A stretch of DNA of 45,753 nucleotides. Origin: Acidimicrobiia bacterium (GTDB taxonomy: Bacteria > Actinomycetota > Acidimicrobiia > Spongiisociales > UBA5794). The notes below the pieces were generated by a model. That model saw only the letters and a program-made list of their open reading frames with translations, was not told the DNA's origin and ran no database searches. The DNA lies in the NCBI GenBank assembly GCA_030066265.1, contig JASJCF010000004.1:1-45753 (forward strand), given 5' to 3'. Shown here in pieces: positions 14,423 to 26,131 of this stretch. How positions within the stretch are numbered: the stretch's first letter is position 1; every line of letters starts with the position of its first letter. The position numbers were made by a program, and so were the translations under genes.

Positions 14423-17400
14423 GCGCACCGTTGCACGCCCTCGTCGATCAGTGGCCCAAGGGTCTCGATCTGCCTGCTCCTGGCCGCATCGTGATCCCAC
14501 CGCCGTTGCGGGCATACGTCTTGGCGACGATGGCGGTCACGCTCGATGCCCCGATCCTGGGCATCGTCTCGGGCGAGCGGGAAGCCGAGGATCTCGCGGA
14601 CGACACTGCCCTGTTCCTCGACGACACCATCCAGCTCCCCGCGTGGGAGACGCTGCCGTTCGAGCACGTCTCGCCCAATGTGGTGACGATGGCGAATCGA
14701 GTGGTTGCCCGACATCGGCTCTCCGGTGCCGGTCCCGCCGTCGTGGTCGGCTCGGTTCGGTCGGTCACCCAGCGGGTCTCGCCGACCTCGGTGGAGCCCC
14801 TCCTGCTGCTGGAGGGCGACTCGGCAGGGTTCGATGAGCTCGTCGCATCGTTGTCGGACCTCGGATACGTGCGCACTGAACGCGTCGAAGGCAGGGGCGA
14901 GATGGCTGTTCGCGGTGGCATCATCGATGTCTTCCCCCCGCACGAGGATGAACCCGTGCGGCTCGACTTCTGGGGTGATGATCTCGAGTCGATCAGGCCC
15001 TTCAACCCCGCATCGCAGCGGTCCTCCGAGCCCATTGCCTCGATCCGGCTGTATCCGGCCAAGGAGGTGCTGCTCGGCGAGGACATCCGCCGTCGCGCCG
15101 GCGAGCTCAGGGCGGACGCACCGTGGGCATCGGACACATGGGATCGGATCGCCGAGGGAATCAGCTTCCAAGGCCTCGAATCGTGGTTGCCGTGGCTTGC
15201 CCCGCCGCGCACGATCCTCGATGAGTTCTCGGGCATCGTGGTGGTGTTCGACGTCGCACGATGTCTCGACCGGGCAGGCGACCTCATCGACGAGGAGTAC
15301 GACCTTGCCGAGGCACTGTCGGACACCTGGGGCTCGGGATCGCCGACCGCCGGTGAGCACCCACCCTTGTACCTCCCTCTCGACCTCGATGGCGGCTCCG
15401 AGCGGCTGGTGGAGGCACCGCCTCAGCCGGGTGGGCCTGCCGATGATGGATACGAAGTCCGTGGTTTCGACGCCGTTCCCGGCGATGCGGCATCGGTTGC
15501 CGAGGCGATCGTGCGGTGGCGGGATCGCAAGACGGAGATCGTGGTGGCGATGGATGGCCGTGCGGCGGCGGATCGGGTCGCCACCGTCCTCACCGAGCAC
15601 GGAGCCGATCTGCCCGTCCTGGAGTCCCTCGACCGGGCCATGACAGCCGTCACCCCGATCGGCATCCACAGCGGGTTCATCTTCCCCGTCGCCGGATTCG
15701 GTGTCATCGGCGAGCGGGAAGTCGCAGGGCGCCGTCGTGCCCATCGCACCGCCCGGGGCGGGACGAGGAAACCGGTCGCCGATGCCTATCGCGACCTCAA
15801 CCCCGGCGACTTCGTGGTGCACCACCACCATGGGATCGGCCGGTTCGCCGGCTTGGTCCACCGGGATCTGGCGGGTGTCGAGCGTGACTACCTCCTCGTC
15901 GAGTACGCAGGTGACGACAAGCTGTACGTTCCAACCGATCAACTCGCAGCGGTCGCCCGATACACGGGCGGGGAATCACCGAGGCTGTCGCGGATGGGCG
16001 GCACCGACTGGGGCCAAACCCGCAGCAGAGTGCGTCGGGAGATCGCCGTCGTGGCCGACCAGGTCGTCGAGCTCCATCGGAGGCGCTCGGCCGCCACGGG
16101 CCACGCCTTCCCGACGGACACCCCGTGGCAGAGCGAGTTCGAGTCCGCCTTCCCCTACGAGGAGACCCCTGATCAGATCACAGCGATCGCCGACGTCAAG
16201 AACGACATGGAGGCTGAGGTGCCGATGGATCGCCTCATCTTCGGCGACGTCGGCTTCGGGAAGACCGAGGTGGCGATTCGCGCGATGTTCAAGGCGGTCC
16301 AGGACGGCAAGCAAGCCGTGATGCTCGTGCCCACGACGCTGCTCGCCCAGCAACACTTCGCCACCTTCGAAGAGCGCTTCGCGCCGTATCCGGTGCGCGT
16401 CGAGATGCTGTCCCGATTCCTGACCCAGAAGCAGCAGCGTGCCGTGGTCGATGGGCTCGCGGACGGATCGGTGGACATCGTCATCGGCACGCACCGGCTT
16501 CTGTCCGAGGACCTCTCCTATCACGCGCTCGGCCTCGTGGTCATCGACGAGGAGCAACGCTTCGGAGTGGCCGCAAAGGACAAGCTGCGCGAGCTGCGCA
16601 CGAGCGTCGATGTCCTGACGCTCACAGCGACGCCCATCCCCCGGACGCTCGAAATGGCTCTCACCGGCATTCGAGACGTCTCGAACATCAGAACGGCGCC
16701 CCAGGATCGACATCCGATCCTCACCTATGTCGGTCCTTATGACGAGAAGGCGGTTGCCGCTGCGATTCGACGCGAGATGCTCCGGGAAGGGCAGGTGTAC
16801 GTCGTGCACAATCGAGTGCAGTCCATCGACCATGCCGTGGCCAGGCTCACGGAGCTCGTGCCGGACGCCCGGTTCGGTGTGGCTCACGGGCAGATGAGTG
16901 AGGGTCAGCTCGAGCAAGTGATGTTCGACTTCTGGAACGGCGAGTACGACGTGCTCGTTGCAACCACGATCATCGAATCCGGGCTCGACGTGCCGCAGGT
17001 CAACACGCTCATCGTGGAGCGCGCCGATCGGCTCGGGCTCGCCCAGCTCTATCAGCTCCGGGGACGCGTGGGACGTTCGAGCCAGCGTGCGTACGCCTAC
17101 CTGTTCCATCCCCCCGAGGAACGGATATCGGAGACGGCATATCGCAGGCTCGGCGCCATTGGAGAGTTCTCGGATCTCGGCAGTGGATTCGAGTTGGCCA
17201 TGCGCGATCTCGAGATCCGCGGAGCCGGGTCGATCCTGTCCGAGACCCAGTCGGGTCACATCGCTGCGGTGGGGTTCGATCTGTACACCGAGCTCGTTGC
17301 CGATGCCGTGCTCGAGCTCAAGGGAGAGGCACCGCAGGACGAGCCCGAGGCCACGCTGCGGCTCGACCTCCTGCAAGACGCGCATCTGCCGGCCGACTAC

Positions 17401-17787
17401 GTCGAGGGAGGTGAAGCGCGACTGGAGGCCTATCGGCGGCTCGCCGCCGCTGACGATCATCGAGGCATCGACGACGTGGTGGAGGAGTGGGAGGATCGCT
17501 ACGGGCCACTCCCTCCCACAGCGCAGGCGTTGATCGATCTCGCCAGGTTGCGGGTCGATGCGCTTCGGCTTGGAATCGAGGAGATCGTCCAGAATCGGAG
17601 GGAGGTCAAGGTGAGTCCCGTGACGCTGCGCACGTCGGAGGAGGTTCGGTTGCAGCGACTCGTGCCGGACGCTGTGCTGCGGGGATCGGTGCTGTACCTC
17701 CCCCCGCCGGACGGTGATCCCGCCAAGGCCATATCGCACTTCCTCCGTACACTGTGGCGCAGTCCCGAGGAGGCTGCCGTCACGTGA
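14419..17787 (+). CDS. mfd: Transcription-repair coupling factor Mfd
   Basis: Superfamily 2 translocase that removes stalled RNA polymerase at DNA lesions and recruits UvrA. The 1122-residue protein has the UvrB-like N-terminal region (about 30-330), the polymerase-interacting CarD-like domain with [16 protein letters not shown] at about 461-476, Walker [11 protein letters not shown] at about 608-617, IDEEQRFGV at about 707-715, the [13 protein letters not shown] motif, and helicase motif [25 protein letters not shown]-terminal domain follows at about 970-1090. The GTG start overlaps the epimerase stop. Family mean length is slightly longer, about 1150. Confidence 0.96.
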   Translation: MSAPLHALVDQWPKGLDLPAPGRIVIPPPLRAYVLATMAVTLDAPILGIVSGEREAEDLADDTALFLDDTIQLPAWETLPFEHVSPNVVTMANRVVARHRLSGAGPAVVVGSVRSVTQRVSPTSVEPLLLLEGDSAGFDELVASLSDLGYVRTERVEGRGEMAVRGGIIDVFPPHEDEPVRLDFWGDDLESIRPFNPASQRSSEPIASIRLYPAKEVLLGEDIRRRAGELRADAPWASDTWDRIAEGISFQGLESWLPWLAPPRTILDEFSGIVVVFDVARCLDRAGDLIDEEYDLAEALSDTWGSGSPTAGEHPPLYLPLDLDGGSERLVEAPPQPGGPADDGYEVRGFDAVPGDAASVAEAIVRWRDRKTEIVVAMDGRAAADRVATVLTEHGADLPVLESLDRAMTAVTPIGIHSGFIFPVAGFGVIGEREVAGRRRAHRTARGGTRKPVADAYRDLNPGDFVVHHHHGIGRFAGLVHRDLAGVERDYLLVEYAGDDKLYVPTDQLAAVARYTGGESPRLSRMGGTDWGQTRSRVRREIAVVADQVVELHRRRSAATGHAFPTDTPWQSEFESAFPYEETPDQITAIADVKNDMEAEVPMDRLIFGDVGFGKTEVAIRAMFKAVQDGKQAVMLVPTTLLAQQHFATFEERFAPYPVRVEMLSRFLTQKQQRAVVDGLADGSVDIVIGTHRLLSEDLSYHALGLVVIDEEQRFGVAAKDKLRELRTSVDVLTLTATPIPRTLEMALTGIRDVSNIRTAPQDRHPILTYVGPYDEKAVAAAIRREMLREGQVYVVHNRVQSIDHAVARLTELVPDARFGVAHGQMSEGQLEQVMFDFWNGEYDVLVATTIIESGLDVPQVNTLIVERADRLGLAQLYQLRGRVGRSSQRAYAYLFHPPEERISETAYRRLGAIGEFSDLGSGFELAMRDLEIRGAGSILSETQSGHIAAVGFDLYTELVADAVLELKGEAPQDEPEATLRLDLLQDAHLPADYVEGGEARLEAYRRLAAADDHRGIDDVVEEWEDRYGPLPPTAQALIDLARLRVDALRLGIEEIVQNRREVKVSPVTLRTSEEVRLQRLVPDAVLRGSVLYLPPPDGDPAKAISHFLRTLWRSPEEAAVT

Positions 17788-18728
17788 ATCGACGCTTCTT
17801 GATCACCGCGCTGGTGGCTGCCGGCGCCCTCGCCCTATCAGCATGCGCAACGAACGACGTAGCGGCGACCGTGAACGACGGCGAGATCACCAACGAGGAG
17901 GTGGTGGCGCTTCGGACGGACCCGGTCGGTGACGTCGTGGACGGCGAGGTGTTCCGCAACGACCTCACGACGCTGATCGTCACACAGGCAACGGTGGATG
18001 CCGCCGAGGCCGACTTCGGCATCACCGGGGTGGACACGCCCGAAGGCAGGAACGCGTACGTGGCCGAAGCCTCCGAGCCGGAGCTCGAGGTGGTGACGAG
18101 AGTCGCAGAGGAGCCGAGTCTCTCGCAAGCTGCTGTCGACGTCGTTCTGACCCAGCTCGCCGTTCGCGCCGCAGTCATCGACGAGCTCGTCAACGATCCG
18201 GTACTCCTCGAGAGCGTCTGGCAAGACCAGCAGCCATTCATCGTCGAGGTGTGCCCGCGGCACATCCTCGTTGAAACCGAGGAAGAAGCCGTTGCGGCGA
18301 AGGCCAGGATCGATGGCGGCGAGTCGTTCACCGTGGTCGCGAACGAGGTCTCGCTGGACACCTTCTCGCCCGGAGGTGTGCTGGCCTGCCCCTCCAGCCC
18401 CGCCGACTACGTCGAGCCGTTCGGCACCGTCGTCGCCACCGCTCAGATCGGTGAGCTCACCGAGCCGTTCCAGACCGAGTTCGGTTGGCACATCGTGATC
18501 GTGGACGAGCGGGCATTCCCTGCAACGTTCGAGGAGTTCGTCGCCGAGGCAGAGCGCTGGGTGCCCCAGCAGGTGGCCCTCGGTGCATGGTCGGCGTGGC
18601 GAGAAGAAGCCGTGTCCCGCGCCGAGATCGCCGTGCGGTCCCAGATCGGACGATGGTTTCCTCAAGGGGATGGCATCCTCCCGCCACCCGACTCGCCTGA
18701 CGTCGCGAACGCCTCAGCACGTCCCTGA
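17784..18728 (+). CDS. Lipoprotein with parvulin (PpiC/SurA-like) peptidyl-prolyl isomerase domain
   Basis: Predicted exported lipoprotein of 314 residues. Residues 1-21 are a type II signal peptide ending in the lipobox LSAC with Cys21. An N-terminal SurA/PrsA-like helical region (about 25-150) begins with the usual VAATVNDGEITNEEV. The parvulin domain (about 150-250) shows CPRHILVETEEEA, GESFTVVANEVS and QTEFGWHIVIV. Such proteins help fold secreted proteins outside the membrane. The GTG start overlaps the mfd stop as GTGA. Placement between mfd and mazG is also found in other actinobacteria. Confidence 0.87.
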   Translation: MNRRFLITALVAAGALALSACATNDVAATVNDGEITNEEVVALRTDPVGDVVDGEVFRNDLTTLIVTQATVDAAEADFGITGVDTPEGRNAYVAEASEPELEVVTRVAEEPSLSQAAVDVVLTQLAVRAAVIDELVNDPVLLESVWQDQQPFIVEVCPRHILVETEEEAVAAKARIDGGESFTVVANEVSLDTFSPGGVLACPSSPADYVEPFGTVVATAQIGELTEPFQTEFGWHIVIVDERAFPATFEEFVAEAERWVPQQVALGAWSAWREEAVSRAEIAVRSQIGRWFPQGDGILPPPDSPDVANASARP

Positions 18729-20185
18729 TGAGCATCAGGATCGTCGGGCTCGGTCCAGCCGGACTCGATCACCTCCCGGCGCGGAATCGGGACGTTCTGC
18801 TGCGTGCAGACGCAACGGTGATCCTCCGCACGCTGTCTCATCCCGCTGCGGCCGAGATCGCAGGCTCGACGACCGTGGCCAGCTGCGATGATCTCTACGA
18901 GTCGGCTGCCGAGTTCACCGACCTCTATGCGTCGATCGTCGATCGAGTCATGGAGGCGGCTCGAGCCGGGGATGTCGTGTATGGGGTACCCGGATCGCCT
19001 CACGTCGGCGAGCAGACGACCTCGATGATCCTGGCGGCAGCGGCGGAGGAGGGCATCGATGTGGACGTCGTGGGCGCCCCCTCCTTTCTCGATCGTGCAC
19101 TCGAGGTCACCGCCATCGATCCGATCCGGGACGGATTGCAGGTCGTCGATGCGCATGCGCTGCCGGATCCGTTGCCCTTGCACCTGCCGACGCTGATCAC
19201 GCAGGTCGATTCTCCACTGCGATTGGCCGACGTCGCCGTCGAGCTCGGCCGGCTCCTCGAGCCGACGGCTGCAGTGACGATCCTCGATCGGCTGGCGGAT
19301 CCTGACGAGGTCGTGCGGACGGTCGCATTGGCGTCTCTTGCAGAGCACGCCGCAGGGCCGAGGACGACGTTGTTCGTCGAGGCGCAGCCGGTCGGGTTGT
19401 TGGGTCTCGTCGAGACGAACCGGATCCTGCGGGCGGAATGCCCGTGGGACATGCGTCAGACCCACCACAGCCTGTTGACGCATCTCATCGAAGAGGCCTA
19501 CGAGACGGCCGATGCCATCGGACGACTCCCGATGGCATCGCCGGCCGGCACTCACGACTTCGGCGCCTATGCCGAAGTGGAGGATGAGCTCGGAGACCTG
19601 CTCCTCCAGGTGCTGTTCCACGCGACGATGGCGGCCGAGGCCGGCGCGTTCGACATCGATGACGTCGCCGAGCACAACCGCAGGAAGCTCGTCCGGCGTC
19701 ATCCCCACGTGTTCGGTGACGTCGACGTCGCAGGGGCCGACGAGGTGCTCGCCAACTGGGAGCAGATCAAGCAGTCGGAGAAGAACCGTGCGAGCCTCAT
19801 GGATGACATTCCCGCCGGCATGCCGGCGGTCGGACGGGCGATGAAGGTGCAGAAGCGGGCAGCTTCGGTCGGCTTCGATTGGAGGGAGGTGGCGCCGATC
19901 TTCGATGTGGTGCGCTCTGAGATCGACGAGCTGGCCGCAGCGCACGACGATCGGGAGGCGACCACCGAGGAGCTCGGTGACATCCTGTTCGCCGTGATCA
20001 ACCTCGCACGACATCTCCGGGTCGATCCGGAGATCGCGCTGCGTGGCAGCGTCGATCGGTTCATCGATCGGTTCCGGCATGTCGAATCTGCGTTCTCCTC
20101 GCAGAACCGAGCCATCGCTGAAGCGTCGCCCGAGGAACTCGATGCGGCGTGGGAAGCGGCCAAGCGGGCAACCCGCGCGGAGTAG
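18728..20185 (+). CDS. mazG: MazG-family nucleoside triphosphate pyrophosphohydrolase fused to a tetrapyrrole-methylase-like domain
   Basis: A 485-residue protein built like Bacillus YabN. Residues 1-225 are a tetrapyrrole/corrin methylase-like domain beginning IRIVGLGPAGLDHL, with YGVPGSPHV near 79-87. Residues about 235-350 hold the first MazG domain: CPWDMRQTHHSLLTHLIEEAYE and EDELGDLLLQVLFHA give the metal-binding Glu/Asp set. A second, shorter MazG domain (about 380-470) has EELGDILFAVINLARHL. MazG hydrolyses NTPs and dNTPs and is linked to nucleotide-pool cleaning. The role of the methylase part is unknown. The ATG shares its A with the preceding stop. Confidence 0.9.
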   Translation: MSIRIVGLGPAGLDHLPARNRDVLLRADATVILRTLSHPAAAEIAGSTTVASCDDLYESAAEFTDLYASIVDRVMEAARAGDVVYGVPGSPHVGEQTTSMILAAAAEEGIDVDVVGAPSFLDRALEVTAIDPIRDGLQVVDAHALPDPLPLHLPTLITQVDSPLRLADVAVELGRLLEPTAAVTILDRLADPDEVVRTVALASLAEHAAGPRTTLFVEAQPVGLLGLVETNRILRAECPWDMRQTHHSLLTHLIEEAYETADAIGRLPMASPAGTHDFGAYAEVEDELGDLLLQVLFHATMAAEAGAFDIDDVAEHNRRKLVRRHPHVFGDVDVAGADEVLANWEQIKQSEKNRASLMDDIPAGMPAVGRAMKVQKRAASVGFDWREVAPIFDVVRSEIDELAAAHDDREATTEELGDILFAVINLARHLRVDPEIALRGSVDRFIDRFRHVESAFSSQNRAIAEASPEELDAAWEAAKRATRAE

Positions 20186-21964
<1,779 letters not shown>

Positions 21965-21972
<8 letters not shown>

Positions 21973-22486
21973 TCGGGCCGTCGTTGCGATCCAGATCGGG
22001 CGCCCGCCGCGTTCGGAGGTCTCCGTCGAAGCGAGGTGCCACCTCGGCCTTCCGGTCGTGATCTGGGTTCCTCCCCTGCTCGACGATGGGACACCCTTCC
22101 CGACGTCGCATTGGCTGACATGCCCGCTTGCGACCCTGCGCGTGTCGCGACTCGAGGCAGAGGGTGGTGTGAAGGCCGCCGATGCCGACATCGCCGCCGA
22201 CGAGACTCTTGCCGAGCGCTGGTCCCGAACGATGGTCCGATACCGCACGGAACGTGACGACCGAATCCCAGACGACTGGGAAGGTGCCGTTCCGGGCGGT
22301 GGCGTCGCGGGGTCCCGGTGGGGGGTCAAGTGCCTCCACGCCCAATATGCGGATACCGCAGCCGGGAACGAGAACCCGATCGGGGAGAGGGTCGCCCTCG
22401 ACGTCGAGCCGCTGGATTGTGCGCGCCCGTGCGTCATCGATGACGAGGGCGGTCCGATGCTCAATCCCGACTGGACGGAGCCGTGA
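21965..22486 (+). CDS. DUF501 domain protein
   Basis: A 173-residue protein of the DUF501 family, which is widely present between ftsB and ppx in actinobacteria but has no established function. The family pattern is visible: QIGRPPR near 10-16, PTSHWLTCPLA near 46-56, RWGVKCLHAQYADTAAG near 117-133 and NPIGERVA near 137-144. Two cysteines and histidines in these motifs are conserved and could bind metal (inference). ATG 21965 overlaps the previous gene by 8 bases. Confidence 0.87.
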
Positions 22487-23391
22487 TCGTTGCTGCGATC
22501 GACATCGGGAGCAACACCGTTCGCCTCCTCACAGTGACCAATGATGGAAGCGAGATTCGCCGAGAGGTCGCAATCACAGGTCTCGCCGCCGGGGTTGACG
22601 GATCCGGCGTGCTGTCGGCGGATGCCGTCGAGCGGACCGCCAACGTGCTGGCGAGTTATGCCCGAGCGATGGACGAGGACGGCGTCGAAGCCGTTGCCGC
22701 CGTCGCGACGTCGGCCTGCAGGGATGCCAGGAACGGTGAGCAGGTGATGGACCGGCTGGCGCGGGCCATGGGATTCCGGCCGGAGATCATCAGAGGCGAT
22801 GAGGAGGCGGCATTGGCCTTCTCCGGTGCGACCGCAGGGTCTGGTGGGACCTCGACCACCGTCATCGACATCGGTGGGGGCTCGACCGAGATCATCGTCG
22901 GAGGCGACGAGATCGCGTGGTCGCATTCCTACGACATCGGCTCGGTCCGGTTGACTGACCGCGTGCTCCCTGATCGTCCCGTCACCGGAGCAGAGCTACG
23001 AGCCGCACAGGACGCTACGGACCACATCCTTGCTTCGCCGAGCCCTCCGAGCGCAACCGGAACGGTGATTGGCGTTGCGGGCACCTTCACGAGCCTGTCG
23101 GCGATCGCCCTCGGACTCGATCGTTACGACCGCGATGCGGTGCATGGCTCCGTCCTGTCCAGCGACGATCTGGACCAGCTCACCGAGCGGCTCTCGCCGT
23201 TGACCGTCGCCCAGACCGCTCAGATCCCTTCACTGGATCCCAAGCGCGCTCCGGTGATCCTCGCCGGTTCGGTGATCGCATCCCGTTGTGTGCGAATGGT
23301 CGACGCAGCCGAGATCGTGATCAGCGAACACGATCTCCTCGACGGGCTCGCCGCTGCCGTGCTTGCAGGCCGGCGCTCGTCTCCGGCCTGA
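22483..23391 (+). CDS. ppx: Exopolyphosphatase / guanosine pentaphosphatase (Ppx/GppA family)
   Basis: ASKHA-fold phosphohydrolase of 302 residues, the short two-domain actinobacterial form without the C-terminal HD-like domains of E. coli Ppx. Phosphate loop 1 is AIDIGSNTVRLL at about 5-16 and phosphate loop 2 is IDIGGGSTEII at about 127-137; AVATSACRDARN and GVAGTFTSL are also present. It could degrade polyphosphate or pppGpp; sequence alone does not separate the two. The GTG start overlaps the DUF501 stop. Its stop lies 4 bases from that of the convergent EF-G-like gene. Confidence 0.92.
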   Translation: MIVAAIDIGSNTVRLLTVTNDGSEIRREVAITGLAAGVDGSGVLSADAVERTANVLASYARAMDEDGVEAVAAVATSACRDARNGEQVMDRLARAMGFRPEIIRGDEEAALAFSGATAGSGGTSTTVIDIGGGSTEIIVGGDEIAWSHSYDIGSVRLTDRVLPDRPVTGAELRAAQDATDHILASPSPPSATGTVIGVAGTFTSLSAIALGLDRYDRDAVHGSVLSSDDLDQLTERLSPLTVAQTAQIPSLDPKRAPVILAGSVIASRCVRMVDAAEIVISEHDLLDGLAAAVLAGRRSSPA

Positions 23392-23395
23392 GAGG

Positions 23396-25465
23396 TCAGT
23401 CGTCGTCGACCGCAGCCTCGGCCATCGTGCGCTCCACCAAGTGCGAGGGGAGCTCCTGGTAGTGATCGAGCTCGGCACTGAAGTTCCCCCATCCTTGGGT
23501 CAGCGACCGAAGGTCGATGGCATAGCGCACGATCTCGCTCGTGGGGATCTCGGCCTCGACGGTTTGTGTGCCGTCCGCATTGGCGACTGAGCCCTGCACC
23601 GATCCCCGGCGGGAAGCGATGTCGCCCATCACGTCGCCCTGATACTCGGGCGGCACCGTGATCGCCACCTTCGAAACCGGCTCGAGAACGATGGGCCCTG
23701 CGTTCGGGAACGCCTCCCTGAACCCTGCCCTGGCTGCGAGCTTGAACGCCATCTCCGACGAATCCACCGAGTGGTACTTGCCGTCGTCGACCGTGACCTC
23801 GAGGTCCACCACCGGATAGCCGTATCGGCCGCCCATGTCCATCGTCTCGACGAGCCCCTTCTCGACTGCCGGGATGAACTGGCGCGGGATGGACCCGCCT
23901 TTGATCTCGTCGACGAAGGCGAAGCCCTGACCGCGTGGGAGGGGGCGGAAGCGGAGATGGCAAACACCGAATTGGCCGTGACCACCGGATTGCTTCTTGT
24001 GCTTCCCCTCTGCCTCGGTGGGACGCGAGATGGTCTCCCGATAGGCGACGCGCACCGGTTCCTGATCGACGTGAACACCGAACTTGCGCTCCAACCGCTC
24101 GATGGCGATCGACACGTGCGTCTCGCCCATGCCCCACAGGAGAGTCTGCTTCGTCTCGTCGTTGTGCTCCACGCGGAGCGACGCGTCCTCCTCGAGGATT
24201 CGTGCGAGTGACGTGCTCAGCTTGTCGTCGTCGGCCTGCGTTCTCGCCACCAAGGCGGTTGCGAGCACGGGATCGGGTCGGTCGATCGGCTGCGCCTTCA
24301 CCGGCTTGTTCTTGGGCGCCAGAGTGTCGCCGGTGAGGGTGTCCGAGAGCTTCGCTGCCGCAACGATGTCGCCTGCCGGGGCGCCCTCGACCAGCGTGGT
24401 CTCCTTCCCGAACATCGTGGCGATCTTCGCCAGGCGCTCATCCTGGCCCGACCGCGTGTTCGTGAGGTTCGTGTCGGGCTTGATGGTTCCCGATACCACC
24501 TTCAGCAGGGAGATCTGGCCGACGTATGGGTCGGCGATGGTCTTGAAGACGAAGGCGAGCGGATCGCCCGCGGGATCACGTGGGATCTCGACCTCTTCCG
24601 TGCCCGCCGTGACGACGGCCGGCGGCCGATCGAGTGGCGACGGCCCCAGCTCGACGATGAAGTCGGCGAGCCGGTCGACGGCGATCGGCCCGGTCGCGGA
24701 GCCGCACACGACGGGAAAGACCTTGGCGTCGGCGACTCCGATCGCCATCGTGCGCTCGAGTTCCTCGACGGACGGGACCTCCCCCTCGAGATACCGCTCC
24801 AGCATGTCGTCGTCAGCGACCACGATGCCTTCGACGAGGTTGTCGTGCACTTCGTGCTCGCGATCGACCATTTCCTCGGGCATCTCGACTTCCTCGGCCT
24901 TGCCCGAGTCGTAGACATAGGCCTTGTCACGGAAGAGGTCGGCGACGCCGTGGAAGCTCGCTTCCTGACCGATCGGAAGCTCGATCGGGGCGACGCCGGC
25001 GCCGAATCGATCTCTCAGCTCCTTGAGCGTGCGGTCGAACGATGCGCGTTCCTTGTCCAACTTGTTGATGAACACCATGCGCGGAACACCGAACTCCTCT
25101 GCGATCCGCCAGGCATAGGCCGTCTGGACTTCAACGCCGTCGACGGCGCTCACCACGAAGACAGCCAGATCCGCAACGCGAAGCGCCGCGTGCAGCTCAC
25201 CTGCGAAGTCGGCGTACCCGGGCGTGTCGATGAGGTTGACCTTGTGATCCCGCCACTCGAACGGCGCCAATGCCAGGGACACGCTCATGGTCCGTGCGTG
25301 TTCCTCGGGGTCGTAGTCGGTCACCGTCGACCCCGCCTCGACCGTTCCGATCCTCCCGATCGATCCGGCCCGATACAGCAGAGCTTCTGCGAGGGTGGTC
25401 TTGCCGGCTCCGGAGTGGCCGACGATGGCGACGTTGCGGATCTTCTCAGGAGGGAAGACGTTCAC
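23396..25465 (-). CDS. Elongation factor G-like translational GTPase (EF-G2 type)
   Basis: A 689-residue EF-G paralogue with all five domains. The G1 loop is GHSGAGKT (about 15-22) instead of the GHIDHGKT type found in canonical EF-G. The G2 region reads EHARTMSVS instead of the RGITI form. G3 DTPGYADF and G4 NKLDKE are normal. Domain IV keeps GSIPRQFIPAVEKGLVETM. These traits match the FusA2/EF-G2 group known in mycobacteria and Thermus, whose cellular role is unclear. GTG 25465 is preceded by AAGGAG with 7-base spacing. The main fusA is presumably elsewhere. Confidence 0.9.
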   Translation of the reverse strand: MNVFPPEKIRNVAIVGHSGAGKTTLAEALLYRAGSIGRIGTVEAGSTVTDYDPEEHARTMSVSLALAPFEWRDHKVNLIDTPGYADFAGELHAALRVADLAVFVVSAVDGVEVQTAYAWRIAEEFGVPRMVFINKLDKERASFDRTLKELRDRFGAGVAPIELPIGQEASFHGVADLFRDKAYVYDSGKAEEVEMPEEMVDREHEVHDNLVEGIVVADDDMLERYLEGEVPSVEELERTMAIGVADAKVFPVVCGSATGPIAVDRLADFIVELGPSPLDRPPAVVTAGTEEVEIPRDPAGDPLAFVFKTIADPYVGQISLLKVVSGTIKPDTNLTNTRSGQDERLAKIATMFGKETTLVEGAPAGDIVAAAKLSDTLTGDTLAPKNKPVKAQPIDRPDPVLATALVARTQADDDKLSTSLARILEEDASLRVEHNDETKQTLLWGMGETHVSIAIERLERKFGVHVDQEPVRVAYRETISRPTEAEGKHKKQSGGHGQFGVCHLRFRPLPRGQGFAFVDEIKGGSIPRQFIPAVEKGLVETMDMGGRYGYPVVDLEVTVDDGKYHSVDSSEMAFKLAARAGFREAFPNAGPIVLEPVSKVAITVPPEYQGDVMGDIASRRGSVQGSVANADGTQTVEAEIPTSEIVRYAIDLRSLTQGWGNFSAELDHYQELPSHLVERTMAEAAVDDD

Positions 25466-25502
25466 CGAGTAGCTCCTTGTTGCGATTCGTGACTGTCGGA
25501 CA

Positions 25503-25508
25503 AGCCTA
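25503..25508 (-). promoter_or_regulatory. Putative -10 box (TAGGCT) of the EF-G-like gene
   Basis: Read on the minus strand, TAGGCT lies 37 bases before GTG 25465, allowing a leader of about 30 bases that contains AAGGAG. It sits in the 92-base gap shared with the divergent tRNA-Leu gene. Confidence 0.35.
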
Positions 25509-25543
25509 CAAACGCTGTCAGGCCTACGTTCCGTGGTCCCGAG

Positions 25544-25549
25544 TACCCT
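25544..25549 (+). promoter_or_regulatory. Putative -10 box (TACCCT) of tRNA-Leu
   Basis: TACCCT ends 8 bases before the first base of the mature tRNA, implying an almost leaderless precursor. It is the same hexamer as before eno and menF. No well-spaced -35 element was found. Confidence 0.4.
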
Positions 25550-25557
25550 CGCGGAGC

Positions 25558-25639
25558 GCCCGGGTGGCGAAATCGGTAGACGCGGCGGACTTAAAATCCG
25601 CTCCCTTCGGGGGTGTGAGTTCGAATCTCACCCCGGGCA
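25558..25639 (+). tRNA. tRNA-Leu (anticodon UAA)
   Basis: An 82-base class II tRNA. The acceptor stem pairs GCCCGGG (25558-25564) with CCCGGGC (25632-25638); the discriminator is A25639. The anticodon stem pairs GCGGA with TCCGC around the loop CTTAAAA, putting TAA at 25592-25594. A long variable arm built on TCCCTTCGGGGG follows, and the T stem pairs GTGAG with CTCAC. CCA is not encoded. It is divergent from the EF-G-like gene. Confidence 0.95.
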
Positions 25640-25687
25640 CGCATCTGATGTGCGCTCGCCGGCGATTCGCCTCTGCCTCCCCTGCCT

Positions 25688-25747
25688 GAGGTCGTGTCTG
25701 AAGCCCTGCCTGAAGGCATCTGGGAAGACATCGGGGAAGGCATCACG
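25688..25747. repeat. Five degenerate 12-base tandem units
   Basis: Five consecutive 12-base units each begin GA(A/G)G: GAGGTCGTGTCT, GAAGCCCTGCCT, GAAGGCATCTGG, GAAGACATCGGG, GAAGGCATCACG. The last three share GAAG(G/A)CATC. The run fills most of the gap between tRNA-Leu and the stop of the minus-strand gene at 25743, reaching just into that gene. It has no T-run and no clear hairpin. Its function is unknown. Confidence 0.6.
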
Positions 25748-26102
25748 ATGCGGGGTCAGCCGTCCCGTCCTCCAGGCCGAGGGCGCTCCTCTTCGCAGCC
25801 AGGTAGCCCTCGTCGTCGAGGTCGCCGGACTCGTGCCGCTCCTTGAGCGCCTCGAGATGGTCGACGGTTGCGTCGGTTCTCGCCACCTCGTCGTCGTACT
25901 TCTTGCCCTCGGGTTGACGAAGTGGCCGGGTGATGTAGTACGCCGCAACCCCGATGTACGGCAAGAGAATCACCACTGCCGTCCACAGCAGCCGCTTGGC
26001 CCAGCTCAGGTCCTGGCGAGCGTAGATGTCGGCGATCGCGGCCACCAGCAGCAGAAGTAGGGGGAGCGCCACTGCGGCGATGTAGATGACCGAGTCGTCC
26101 AT
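25743..26102 (-). CDS. PLDc_N membrane protein with SHOCT-like tail
   Basis: A 119-residue protein. Two hydrophobic segments (about 4-22 and 33-53) flank the basic, aromatic linker typical of the PLDc_N (phospholipase D-nuclease N-terminal) module, ending in YITRPLRQPEG. The C-terminal part (about 85-112), LEALKERHESGDLDDEGYLA followed by AKRSALGL, fits the SHOCT pattern of short oligomerisation tails. It carries no HKD catalytic motif, so it is not itself a phospholipase. ATG 26102 is preceded 8 bases away by a TACGAT box. It is divergent from the GGDEF-EAL gene; a functional link is unproven. Confidence 0.75.
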   Translation of the reverse strand: MDDSVIYIAAVALPLLLLLVAAIADIYARQDLSWAKRLLWTAVVILLPYIGVAAYYITRPLRQPEGKKYDDEVARTDATVDHLEALKERHESGDLDDEGYLAAKRSALGLEDGTADPAS

Positions 26103-26110
26103 GCCGGGAC

Positions 26111-26116
26111 ATCGTA
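26111..26116 (-). promoter_or_regulatory. Putative -10 box (TACGAT) for the PLDc_N gene
   Basis: On the minus strand, TACGAT ends 8 bases before ATG 26102 with no ribosome-binding site between, again fitting a leaderless transcript. Confidence 0.4.
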
Positions 26117-26131
26117 ACGAGCGAGCTCGAC

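Noticed and set aside
25640-25742. Integration site of a mobile element at the tRNA-Leu 3' end
   Set aside because: No integrase, no repeat of the tRNA 3' end and no foreign-looking genes follow.
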